Shown here in pieces: positions 15,423 to 22,399 of a stretch of 32,666 nucleotides of DNA. The stretch's first letter is position 1. Each line of letters begins with the position of its first letter. Source of the stretch: Opitutia bacterium (GTDB taxonomy: Bacteria; Verrucomicrobiota; Verrucomicrobiia; Opitutales; Opitutaceae); NCBI GenBank assembly GCA_947461205.1, contig CANHJG010000055.1:1-32666 (forward strand), read 5' to 3'. The notes under the pieces are model-generated. The model was not told the DNA's origin, made no database searches, and was given only the letters and a program-made list of their open reading frames with translations. A program made the position numbers and the translations under genes.

Positions 15423-16685
15423 TTAAGTCGCGGCGGCCGTCCGCGCTTTGGGCGGCGTCGCCAACACCAGCCAGCACCAAAACACCGCGCTCACCACCAA
15501 CGCAACGGGCAACACGGTCACGGTCGCCCGCTGGAGGTCGCCCCACCTGTCCGATAGGTGGCCGACGATCCGCGGCGACCACAGATCGCCAAACAGGTGG
15601 ATCGCAAAAATCGAACCCGCCATGGCCGTCGCCCGCATCGCTGCTGGCACGGTTTCAAGAATGAGCGTGTTGACCGGCCCCGTGGATAGGAAGATGAGAA
15701 ACATGGACGCCGTCAGCGCGATCTTTGCGACCATCACATCGGCGGCAGAGAACGCGACGTAGGCCGCGGGCGCCGTAAGCAGCGAGCTCAGCGCCAGCAT
15801 GCCCGCATAGCCGCGGCCGGTGCGCCGCTGCCACACCGTCGCCACAAACCCGCCCCCCAGCGTCGCCACCAGTCCGGAAATCACGAGGGCCTTGCCGAAA
15901 AAATCCCCCGCATCCTCGTTTTTCAGGTGGTGTACGCGGTGCAAAAACGTCGGTGCCCACAGGGCGAAGCCCCCCATCGCAAACGTCTGCGCCACATAGC
16001 CGGCAATCACCAGCCGGTAGTGGCGAAATTTACCCAGCGCGAGATACGCGCTCCAACCAGGCTTCCCCTCCGCCGCCGCCCCGCCCGCCGGCGCGGTTTC
16101 GGACGCCCCCCGCGCCGGTTCCCGCAACAAAAACAGCACCAGCGCAAACCCCAGCCCCGGATAACCCGCGAACAAAAACGCCGCCCGCCACCCGTACTCC
16201 GCCGCAATCGCACTGCCTAAAATGTAGCCCAGGGCCGAGCCCACCGGGATCGCGAGGTAGAAGACCGAGATCGCGTTGTTGCGTTTGGCCGAAGGAAAAA
16301 GATCGGCAATCCAGCCCGGACTGATCGTGCCAAAGCTCGCCTCGCCGAAGCCCACCAACACCCGGAAAAAAATCAGCGCGCCCAGCGCGCTCACATGCCC
16401 CGACATCAGCGTACCCAGACTCCACACAAACACGCCCGCGGCCACGAGCCAGCGGCGCGGCACCCGGTCGCCCAGGTAACCAAACAGCGGAGACGTCAGA
16501 AAATAGCCCCACATAAACGCACTCTGGATCGTCCCCAGTTGTTCGTCGCTCAGCTTCAGCTCCTCCTTAATCGGCGTCAGCACCGCCGCCAGTAGCTGCC
16601 GGTCGAGATAATCGAGCAGGTTGAGGCTCGTCAGGACGAGCAACGAACCGACGGGCCAGAGGGGCTTCTTTTCGTTCGCGGACAC
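15423..16685 (-). CDS. MFS transporter, Spinster-like
   Basis: A 420-aa inner-membrane permease of the major facilitator superfamily with 12 hydrophobic segments. Near the N-terminus are SLNLLDYLDRQLLAAVLTPI and the loop signature GYLGDRVPRRWL (G-x-x-x-D-R-x-x-R/K-R). FFRVLVGFGEASFGTISPGW is typical of the Spinster/sugar-phosphate-like branch, as is LFPSAKRNNAISVFYLAIPV. A cytoplasmic loop around residues 200-225 separates the two halves. The frame opens at 16733, but that TTG lies in the terminator of the upstream gene. I chose the GTG at 16685 (VSANEKKPLWPVG); upstream alternatives remain possible. Substrate unknown: Spinster-type proteins have been linked to lysolipids, but nothing here tests that. 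Confidence 0.85.
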   Translation of the reverse strand: MSANEKKPLWPVGSLLVLTSLNLLDYLDRQLLAAVLTPIKEELKLSDEQLGTIQSAFMWGYFLTSPLFGYLGDRVPRRWLVAAGVFVWSLGTLMSGHVSALGALIFFRVLVGFGEASFGTISPGWIADLFPSAKRNNAISVFYLAIPVGSALGYILGSAIAAEYGWRAAFLFAGYPGLGFALVLFLLREPARGASETAPAGGAAAEGKPGWSAYLALGKFRHYRLVIAGYVAQTFAMGGFALWAPTFLHRVHHLKNEDAGDFFGKALVISGLVATLGGGFVATVWQRRTGRGYAGMLALSSLLTAPAAYVAFSAADVMVAKIALTASMFLIFLSTGPVNTLILETVPAAMRATAMAGSIFAIHLFGDLWSPRIVGHLSDRWGDLQRATVTVLPVALVVSAVFWCWLVLATPPKARTAAAT

Positions 16686-16735
16686 GCCCTTGGAGCAAAC
16701 CCGCACACCCACGCCGTGGAAAGCAGAAAGCAAAA

Positions 16736-16758
16736 AGGCCGGGCACCTCGCCCGGCCT
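16736..16758 (-). terminator. intrinsic terminator of the beta-barrel gene
   Basis: A perfect 9-bp stem, AGGCCGGGC (16736-16744) with GCCCGGCCT (16750-16758), and a 5-base loop. On the minus strand it is followed by a T-run (complement of 16732-16736) and lies 31 bases past the stop of the gene at 16789-18039. The MFS gene therefore probably has its own promoter or depends on read-through. Confidence 0.88.
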
Positions 16759-16788
16759 CGGAGGGGAAGTTGCAGCGCCGGCGGCCCT

Positions 16789-18039
16789 TCAGAACCGGAT
16801 CGTCATACCACCGCGAAAGCCCTGCTGCTTCGCGAGGTCGATCTTCGTGGAATAATGCGCCGCCGCACTGTTGAGATTCTGCGTGTATTCGCCCGCCCCT
16901 TGCATCACCGCACCGGCATAGAACCCCGTACGCTCGGTCAGATCGAATTGGAGCGTCGCATCCGCATAGTAACCGGGCAACAAATGGCTGGTCGTGCTCA
17001 GGCTGGTATCGGTGACGTCCGCCCCGGTCTCAGGCGTGTAGGTCTGCGTCACCGTGTAAGTGCTACCCGCGTAAATCAACGCCGCTCCGGCACTCAGACT
17101 CGCCTTAAACCGGCTCGTAAACGGCAGGACCAATGTCGGACCGGCCCGGAAGGTGTAGTAGGCGCCGCTCAGTTTCCACCGGCTGCTGACACTCGTCGCA
17201 TCAGTCGTGACCTTGTTGCTGCGGTCCGACGGCTGGTTGGTCAAAAACACCGTCGTGTCCGTCGTCACCGTTTGGGACGTGCCGTCGTCGTTGAGGATCG
17301 CGTTGCCCGCGGAATCGAGGACGGTCTCGCTGGCGGAACTCGGGGCACTGTACGGCGCCAGCGGGGCGACTTGACCGTTGAGCGAATACAGATCCGTCAG
17401 CGCAGTCAGCTTCGCTTGGACCTTGTCGGAGGTCGTCCCAGAGAGATCGTTGATGCTCATGCCCGCGATGAGTTGCCACGTAAAGCGGGACCCAAAGAGC
17501 TTGCCCATGTCCTTGGAAACGGCGAGTTCCATGCCGAAATTCGCCGCGGAATCCTTCTGGCGGGTCGCCGTATCGATGATGTCCGCTGAGTAGGTGTGGA
17601 ACGCCACAAAACCGTCGGCCGTCAGCTGGCTGCTGTTCTGGTAGGCCCACGTGTTGGTGCGGCCATCCGCGGCAATCGGATCAAAAATCTGCGAACCGGA
17701 ATCGGGATCGAGCACCGGATTGCCGGTGAGGTCGACGCGCGGGGCAAAACGGCCGTCGGCCCCGACCGAGCCGTCGTGGTAGGCGCGGCTGATGTTGGCC
17801 CCGGTGGCGACCCCCGGATCTTCTGACGTCGCCAGCCGGCCCGAGCCAAAAAACTTCAGCTTCGCACCGCTCAGCATGCGAAACCCGTAGGTCAGGATGC
17901 TTTTCGGCTCATAGATATAGTCGTCGAGATTGCTGAAATCCGGAATCTCCGTCGGCGGGCGTTGCTGCTGCTCGTCTTGGGCGCGCACGAGACCGGCGGC
18001 GGAGGCGAAGACGACGAGGGCGAGACGAAGGTGTTTCAT
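16789..18039 (-). CDS. predicted outer-membrane beta-barrel protein
   Basis: A 416-aa protein with a clean signal peptide (HLRLALVVFASAAGLVRAQ, cleavage after VRA) and a C-terminal Phe (GGMTIRF) as expected for a BAM-assembled barrel. Alternating hydrophobic/polar strands occur throughout, e.g. WKLSGAYYTFRAGPTLVLPF, FKASLSAGAALIYAGSTYTV, GYYADATLQFDLTERTGFYA. The mature N-terminus (IPDFSNLDDYIYEPKSILTY) is acidic and could be a plug or linker. The family is not recognised; similar proteins in this lineage are usually hypothetical. The leader before the ATG is pyrimidine-rich (CTCCTTCTCTCCTGA). It is followed by the strong terminator at 16736-16758. Function (porin or structural barrel) is inference. 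Confidence 0.75.
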   Translation of the reverse strand: MKHLRLALVVFASAAGLVRAQDEQQQRPPTEIPDFSNLDDYIYEPKSILTYGFRMLSGAKLKFFGSGRLATSEDPGVATGANISRAYHDGSVGADGRFAPRVDLTGNPVLDPDSGSQIFDPIAADGRTNTWAYQNSSQLTADGFVAFHTYSADIIDTATRQKDSAANFGMELAVSKDMGKLFGSRFTWQLIAGMSINDLSGTTSDKVQAKLTALTDLYSLNGQVAPLAPYSAPSSASETVLDSAGNAILNDDGTSQTVTTDTTVFLTNQPSDRSNKVTTDATSVSSRWKLSGAYYTFRAGPTLVLPFTSRFKASLSAGAALIYAGSTYTVTQTYTPETGADVTDTSLSTTSHLLPGYYADATLQFDLTERTGFYAGAVMQGAGEYTQNLNSAAAHYSTKIDLAKQQGFRGGMTIRF

Positions 18040-18174
18040 TCAGGAGAGAAGGAGGGTGCAGCCTTGGACGGCACGACCGGGAAATTGTTGCCCAAAGATT
18101 CAGCGAGCGCCCCGGCCGGCGTCAACGCGAGACTTCCGGCCCTTTTCGCCCCCCCGGCCGGCGCCTGGGCCGGG

Positions 18175-18879
18175 CTATTCGTTGAACTCGTCGAATTTCT
18201 TGGCCGCGGCGTCCTCGGCCTTGAGCGTGGCGGCCGCCAGCGGATCGGCGGCGGCCTCGCGCTCGCGGAACCGCCGCTCGCGGGCGCGCAGGTCCTCCTC
18301 CCGCTGCTCCAGCTCGATTTCCTTCTCCTGCTGCGCCTGCACCTTCTCGAACAGCTTGGCCTCGCTCTCGTCGATAAATTGCTCGCGCTCGCGCAGCCCC
18401 TGCTTCGCCTCCTTGAGCCCGCCCTCCTGCCGTTCCAGCTCGGCCCGAAGCTGCTCCAACGCCACCTTCTCTTCCGGCGAAATCGCGACCTGTACCGGCG
18501 CTGCCCGACGCGTGGCGGCGATCAGCTTCTCGCGGGCCTCCAGCAACGCCTCCGCCTCCGCCACATCGCGCTCCTGGTCGGCGAGCCGCCCTTCGGTCTC
18601 CGCGACGACCCGCTCGCGCTCGGCCAGCATCAGCTCCCACTGCCGCAACGAGCGCTCGAGCTCCGCGGCTTGCGTCCGGGCCGCCTCCGCCGCCGCGCTG
18701 GAAACCGGGATCTGCGTCGCCGAACGGAACGCGTCGAGCTGCTCGCGCGTCACGGCCGATTTTTCGGAAACCGCAAAGGGCGATCGCGTCAGGGCGCGCC
18801 GCCGCGGCAACGAAAGCTTCGGTGCGGCCATGCCCGGCGGGCGGCCCGGCGGCGGAGGGAGGGGACTGGCTTCGGACAT
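18175..18879 (-). CDS. coiled-coil protein, third gene of ParA-type operon
   Basis: A 234-aa cytoplasmic protein. Residues 1-40 are Pro-rich and basic (SEASPLPPPPGRPPG, KLSLPRRRALTR) and probably disordered. About residues 60-225 form one long charged coiled coil: EARTQAAELERSLRQ-type heptads, LAERERVVAETEGRLADQ, EQLRAELERQEGGLKEA, QEKEIELEQREEDLRARE. It ends AAAKKFDEFNE. I chose the ATG at 18879; the frame stays open upstream but overlaps the preceding gene. The gap to that gene's stop is 25 bases, so it is co-transcribed with the 281-aa protein and the ParA-type ATPase. Possible roles are cargo adaptor or scaffold. There is no ParB-type HTH or CTP-binding motif. Not recognised as a named family. 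Confidence 0.78.
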   Translation of the reverse strand: MSEASPLPPPPGRPPGMAAPKLSLPRRRALTRSPFAVSEKSAVTREQLDAFRSATQIPVSSAAAEAARTQAAELERSLRQWELMLAERERVVAETEGRLADQERDVAEAEALLEAREKLIAATRRAAPVQVAISPEEKVALEQLRAELERQEGGLKEAKQGLREREQFIDESEAKLFEKVQAQQEKEIELEQREEDLRARERRFREREAAADPLAAATLKAEDAAAKKFDEFNE

Positions 18880-18904
18880 CGGAACGGCGCGCAACGAATT
18901 CCGT

Positions 18905-19750
18905 CTACCGCTTCCCGAACAACCAGCCGAACAGGCCGGACTTCTTGCTTTCAACCGTGCCCGGGCGGCCGGCGGGCAGCCGGAGATAAGGTTTCAGCAG
19001 CGCCGCCGCCCGCTGCTCCACGTCCGGGTCACCCAACACCACAAAGTGCCGCGCCAAAGATCCGCCCCCAGCGACGTCCTTTTCAATGTCCGCCAGTTCC
19101 TCGCGAAACCACGTCGTCGCCACTTCGGCGCGGGCCGCCGCATCCGCCGTGCGCGCCGCATGGGCGAGTGATTCCACGAGGTGCAGCCCTTTCGCCCCGC
19201 GGCGGAACGGCAGTACCTGGGCCAGCGCCGCCTCGTCCACGTGCGACAGCGCGTTGAGCAGCTTTTTGAAATCGCCGCCAACAATCACGGTTTGCGCCAT
19301 CCCCTGCGCGAACACCGCAAATTCGCCGAGCGTGGCGAGCCCCTCCAGCTTGCAGAATTCCAACGTCCCGGCCTCCAGGCCGCTGAGCGCCACCGGAAAA
19401 CGCTCGGGAATACCGAGCTTCACGAGGTTCTTGAGGAGCTGGTTCTCTCGCGCCGATGACGCCTCGGCCTGCGTCACCATTTCGCCAAACGGACTGTCGA
19501 ACGCGAGCGTCTCCTTCAGGATGCCCACGAGCTGGTCGATCCGCTCCGGCTTCTGGCCCTTGAGTTGGAGCAGCTCGACGACCTCCTCGAAATTGAGATC
19601 GATATAGACCGCCGGCGTCTCGGTCTTGCCCTTGATCGGCCAGTCGGCGGCGTCCAAGTTTTGCGCGAGACTGCTCAACGCGGTGTCGACCATAATGGAG
19701 GTCGAGAACGCGGCGCGCACTTCATCCCAGTCTTTGGCGGTAGATTTCAT
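18905..19750 (-). CDS. unknown protein with MinD-like C-terminal tail, second gene of ParA-type operon
   Basis: A 281-aa protein I do not recognise. It is mostly helical: MKSTAKDWDEVRAAFSTSI, then YIDLNFEEVVELLQLKGQK (a possible protein-binding helix pair), ERIDQLVGILKETLAF, GTLEFCKLEGLATLGEFAVF, and a Lys/Asp-rich helical second half. The last residues, SKKSGLFGWLFGKR, are set off by a Gly/Pro linker and resemble the C-terminal amphipathic membrane-targeting sequence of MinD (KKGFLKRLFGG in E. coli): basic residues around a Leu/Phe/Trp face. No catalytic motif is seen. It starts 31 bases after parA and ends 25 bases before the coiled-coil gene, so the three form one operon. It may link the ATPase to the membrane. 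That is inference. Confidence 0.75.
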   Translation of the reverse strand: MKSTAKDWDEVRAAFSTSIMVDTALSSLAQNLDAADWPIKGKTETPAVYIDLNFEEVVELLQLKGQKPERIDQLVGILKETLAFDSPFGEMVTQAEASSARENQLLKNLVKLGIPERFPVALSGLEAGTLEFCKLEGLATLGEFAVFAQGMAQTVIVGGDFKKLLNALSHVDEAALAQVLPFRRGAKGLHLVESLAHAARTADAAARAEVATTWFREELADIEKDVAGGGSLARHFVVLGDPDVEQRAAALLKPYLRLPAGRPGTVESKKSGLFGWLFGKR

Positions 19751-19781
19751 GGAAAAGGCGATCGCGGCGGACGGCGCGCGC

Positions 19782-20681
19782 TCAGGTCGCGGCCTGCTCG
19801 ATGATTTCAGCGGCGAGGCGCCGGTAGTCGTTGATCACATTGTCGCCGCCCGGTCCGGCATCGGTGGCCTCGCTGCCGACCAGCGCGACGGGCAGACCGA
19901 GCGCGACGGCGCGGCGCACCACCATCGCGTCGCGGATCTGCGTCGCCAGGATCTTCGCCGACGGCGCGGCGCGTTTGGCCGTGCGAAACTGGTTCAGCCG
20001 AAGCTGCAGGCGCATCTTCGGCACCTCGATGTCCACACCCGCCTTGATCGAATTGAAGATCAGCCCCTGCACCTGCGCGGGCACGCCCATCGCGGACGTG
20101 CGGAAACTCGCGGACAACTGGTGAAACTTATAGAGTTTTTCGACCAAGAGCGTGAACCCGATCAGGCTCAGCGCATCGGGATTCACCGGCACGTAGATCT
20201 CGTTCGAAGAAAAAATCCCGCACTGCGAGGCACGCAAAATATTCGGCGGGCAGTCGAACAGAATAAAATCGTAGTTCGCCTCGATCGCCGCCAGCTGCTC
20301 GGCAAACACAAGGTAGTGGGGACGCTTCGGGTCCCCGTTGAACTCGTTTTCCAGGTCCACCAGGTTGAACGTCGTCGGCACGAGATCGAGGCCCGGCAGC
20401 AGTTTCTCCCCGGCCTTCCCCTCGACGACGTCCGTGACGACGATATCCCGCACTTTGACGCGGCCCGGGTCAAAGATGGAATAGACCGAGCCTTCGCCGG
20501 CCGCATTGATCTTATTCCAGCGGTCGAGCCGCAGGAGCCAGATGCTCGCGTTCGACTGGGTGTCGAAGTCGCAAAGCAGAACGCGCTTGCCCAGCTTGGC
20601 GAGCGCCGCCGCGATATTCACGATCAGCGAGGTTTTGCCGACCCCGCCCTTGTAGTTGATGAAGCTGATTTTTCGCGCCAT
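19782..20681 (-). CDS. ParA/Soj/MinD-family ATPase
   Basis: A 299-aa P-loop ATPase that in this family cycles between ATP-bound dimers on DNA or membrane and released monomers, positioning plasmids, chromosomes or protein cargo. The deviant Walker A KGGVGKTS (residues 11-18) has the signature Lys11. CDFDTQSNAS (37-46) and the Walker B region FILFDCPPN (~140-148) are intact, followed by VPVNPDALSL. It has no N-terminal HTH (type Ib/Soj-like length) and no C-terminal membrane-targeting helix, ending RRLAAEIIEQAAT. The two genes downstream are not ParB-like. The start at 20681 is preceded by CTCTCCCGC and no Shine-Dalgarno. It is divergent from a Gre-like gene across 110 bases, so the operon promoter is in that gap. 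Chromosomal parAB is normally elsewhere, so this looks like an orphan positioning ATPase. Confidence 0.9.
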   Translation of the reverse strand: MARKISFINYKGGVGKTSLIVNIAAALAKLGKRVLLCDFDTQSNASIWLLRLDRWNKINAAGEGSVYSIFDPGRVKVRDIVVTDVVEGKAGEKLLPGLDLVPTTFNLVDLENEFNGDPKRPHYLVFAEQLAAIEANYDFILFDCPPNILRASQCGIFSSNEIYVPVNPDALSLIGFTLLVEKLYKFHQLSASFRTSAMGVPAQVQGLIFNSIKAGVDIEVPKMRLQLRLNQFRTAKRAAPSAKILATQIRDAMVVRRAVALGLPVALVGSEATDAGPGGDNVINDYRRLAAEIIEQAAT

Positions 20682-20791
20682 GCGGGAGAGCCCGGCAAAC
20701 GCCGGACTGGACGAACGGTAACTTGCGTCACACCGTTGGGCTCCGCGAGTTTAAAACAGGCGCGGCCCATTTTGCCCAAATTTCCCGGCGC
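20682..20791. promoter_or_regulatory. divergent promoter region between parA-type operon and gre-like gene
   Basis: A 110-bp gap between two divergent starts must hold at least one promoter for each direction unless transcripts come from further away. It contains a small hairpin CCGGC-AAAC-GCCGG next to the parA start and an AT-rich core around TTTAAAAC at about 20750. No convincing -35/-10 pair is visible. Confidence 0.45.
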
Positions 20792-21274
20792 GTGAACAAA
20801 TCCACCCTCCGCGAGGCCATCCTCGCCCAACTCCGCGCCGAACTCGCCCTCCAAGTCGGCGCGGCCCAATCCGCCCGCGACGAGGCCATCAGCGAGGAGA
20901 GTCGCGCCGCGAGCAAATACGACACGCACGGCCAAGAGGCCGCCTACCTCGCCGAGGGCCAGGCCAAGCTCGCCGCCGAGATCGACGCGAGCCTCGCCCT
21001 CTACGCCGCCCTCCCCTTGCCGGAGTTTGGGCCCGACGCTGTGATCGCCCTCGGCGCACTCGTCGAACTCGCCGCCCGCGGCCGCCGTGCCTGGTATTTT
21101 CTCGGGCCGCGGGCCGGCGGACTCGAACTCCGGCTCGACGATCGCGCGATCCTGGTCCTCACCCCGCCCTCCCCGCTCGGCCGCCAACTGCTGGGCAAAC
21201 GGGTCGGCGACTCCGTGCAAATGCCCGGCCGCGACGGGGTCGCGACCGCGCAGAAGATCGTGGCGGTCAGCTGA
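20792..21274 (+). CDS. GreA/GreB-like transcription factor
   Basis: A 160-aa protein with the two-domain Gre architecture. An N-terminal helical hairpin (STLREAILAQLRAELALQ, then EAISEESRAASKYDTHGQEA, then LAEGQAKLAAEIDASLALY) would enter the RNA polymerase secondary channel. A C-terminal FKBP-like GreA/GreB_C domain follows, with the hallmark SPLGRQLLGKRVGDSVQM. Acidic residues sit at the hairpin tip (ISEES), as needed for cleavage stimulation, though the usual D-L-S-E order is altered, so activity is uncertain. The GTG at 20792 gives the best N-terminus; an earlier in-frame start (20723) adds 23 residues without likeness to the family. Annotated relatives are usually called GreA/GreB-like elongation factor; Rnk-type or inhibitor function is possible. 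Confidence 0.72.
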   Translation: MNKSTLREAILAQLRAELALQVGAAQSARDEAISEESRAASKYDTHGQEAAYLAEGQAKLAAEIDASLALYAALPLPEFGPDAVIALGALVELAARGRRAWYFLGPRAGGLELRLDDRAILVLTPPSPLGRQLLGKRVGDSVQMPGRDGVATAQKIVAVS

Positions 21275-21696
21275 ACGGCGGTCCGGGTGCTCCGCGAGGG
21301 CCCCACGGGCCCCGCCCACCGGCGGCGCACGCCGCACCCGGCCTTCCGCCCCGGCTCGAATCGCCACCGCGCGCAGCGCGGACGCGCCGAAGACCGCGTC
21401 GGTCGGCGCCGGCTCCCGGCCGAGCTCGATGGCGTTCCCCGGGAATGCAATCACCGGCCGTTTCGTCTCCCCGGCAGAAGGTCCGTCCCCTTTCACCGGG
21501 CGGATTCCACCCCGCCGTCCAGCATGGAGCGCCGCGGCGATCGTGGCGGGAACGCAGAGGCGTCGGTCCCTGATCACCTCGGGGGTGAAGCGTGACGGTG
21601 CCATCGGCTAGGACGGACCCCGGGCGCGTTTCCTGGCACGAAATCGCCCCGCGGTGTGGGATTGCGCCCGCACGTTCCATCCGCTTCCTCGGCGCG
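21275..21696. other. 422-bp intergenic region
   Basis: No gene supported. A hairpin GGGCCC (21298-21303), loop CAC, GGGCCC (21307-21312) lies 24 bases after the gre-like stop and may act as a weak terminator, without a T-run. Long open frames on the minus strand around 21430-21604 do not resemble known proteins and have no family motif. The region may be decayed coding sequence or a lineage-specific repeat. Confidence 0.4.
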
Positions 21697-22365
21697 ATGC
21701 GTTTACTTTTTCTCCTCGGTGCGTTCGCCAGCGCCGCTTGTGCGGCCGTGCCCGCGGATCTGGCCGCCGCCCTCGCCACCTTCCGCACCGACGCCCCGCG
21801 CGGTTGGTCGTTCACGCAGACCACCGCGGGCGAGGGCCACAGCCGCCTCGAACGTTTCGACGCCGCCCGGCCCGAATTCGACCGCTGGACCCTGCTCCGC
21901 CAGGACGGCACCGTGCCCACGGACGACGAACAACTCGACTACAGGCAAAAGCTCGTGCGCCGCTCCAGCAACCGCACGGCTCCCCTCATCACCGAACAAC
22001 TCGATCTCCGTGCACCCGAAACCCTCACCGACACCCCCGAACGCGCGACCTATCGCTGCCGCCTCAAACCCGGCGAAGCGGGCGACAAGACCGCCGCGTT
22101 TCTCCGCGTCACCCTCGTCGTCCACAAACCGACCCACACGGTCGAATCGCTCGAAATCTCCAACGAAGGCGAATTCAAACCCACGTGGGGCGTGACGATC
22201 GCCGCCATGAAAACGGCGATGACCTACAGCCTGCCCGACGGGCCCACCCCGAGCCTGCCGCAGACGGTCACGACCCACCTGCGCGGCCGCGCCTTCTACT
22301 TCAAATCGCTCGATGCCGCTATGACCGTCGCGTATTCGGACTACGTGAAGGCGGGGAAAAAATAG
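21697..22365 (+). CDS. small secreted protein of unknown function
   Basis: A 222-aa protein with a signal peptide (RLLFLLGAFASAACAA; the residue three before Cys is Ser, so a lipobox is unlikely). The mature part looks beta-rich: GWSFTQTTAGEGHSRLERFD, WTLLRQDGTVPTDDEQLDY, LRVTLVVHKPTHTVESLEIS, TVTTHLRGRAFYFKSLDAAM. The repeated pattern of single strands carrying aromatic residues recalls periplasmic lipid/outer-membrane carrier folds, but there is no specific motif. The start ATG 21697 begins at the signal peptide. Its stop codon is the first base of a strong hairpin shared with convergent glgB. Not recognised; periplasmic location is the only firm inference. Confidence 0.75.
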   Translation: MRLLFLLGAFASAACAAVPADLAAALATFRTDAPRGWSFTQTTAGEGHSRLERFDAARPEFDRWTLLRQDGTVPTDDEQLDYRQKLVRRSSNRTAPLITEQLDLRAPETLTDTPERATYRCRLKPGEAGDKTAAFLRVTLVVHKPTHTVESLEISNEGEFKPTWGVTIAAMKTAMTYSLPDGPTPSLPQTVTTHLRGRAFYFKSLDAAMTVAYSDYVKAGKK

Positions 22366-22384
22366 GGCGGACGGACGTCCGCCC
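22365..22384 (-). terminator. intrinsic terminator of glgB, overlapping the stop of the convergent gene
   Basis: A perfect 8-bp stem GGGCGGAC (22365-22372), loop GGAC, GTCCGCCC (22377-22384). On the minus strand it lies 15 bases past the glgB stop and is followed by TATTTTTT. The plus-strand side has no T-run, so termination is likely one-directional. The final G of the plus gene's TAG is part of the stem. Confidence 0.85.
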
Positions 22385-22399
22385 CCGGGCCCTCCGCGC

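Noticed and set aside
15423-16733. TTG start at 16733 for the MFS gene
   Set aside because: It lies in the T-run of the upstream terminator and adds residues unlike an MFS N-terminus; GTG at 16685 preferred.
18040-18174. Sigma-70 promoter for the barrel gene (minus-strand TTGACG near 18120)
   Set aside because: The -10 candidate at 17 bases (TGAATC) is poor and the spacer is very GC-rich; chance match likely.
19626-20795. 389-codon plus-strand frame across the ParA-type gene
   Set aside because: Antisense shadow; the opposite frame has full ParA motifs.
21267-21920. Minus-strand frames across the intergenic region and the following secreted gene
   Set aside because: No recognisable motif, and it overlaps a gene with a clear signal peptide; could be decayed sequence but unsupported.
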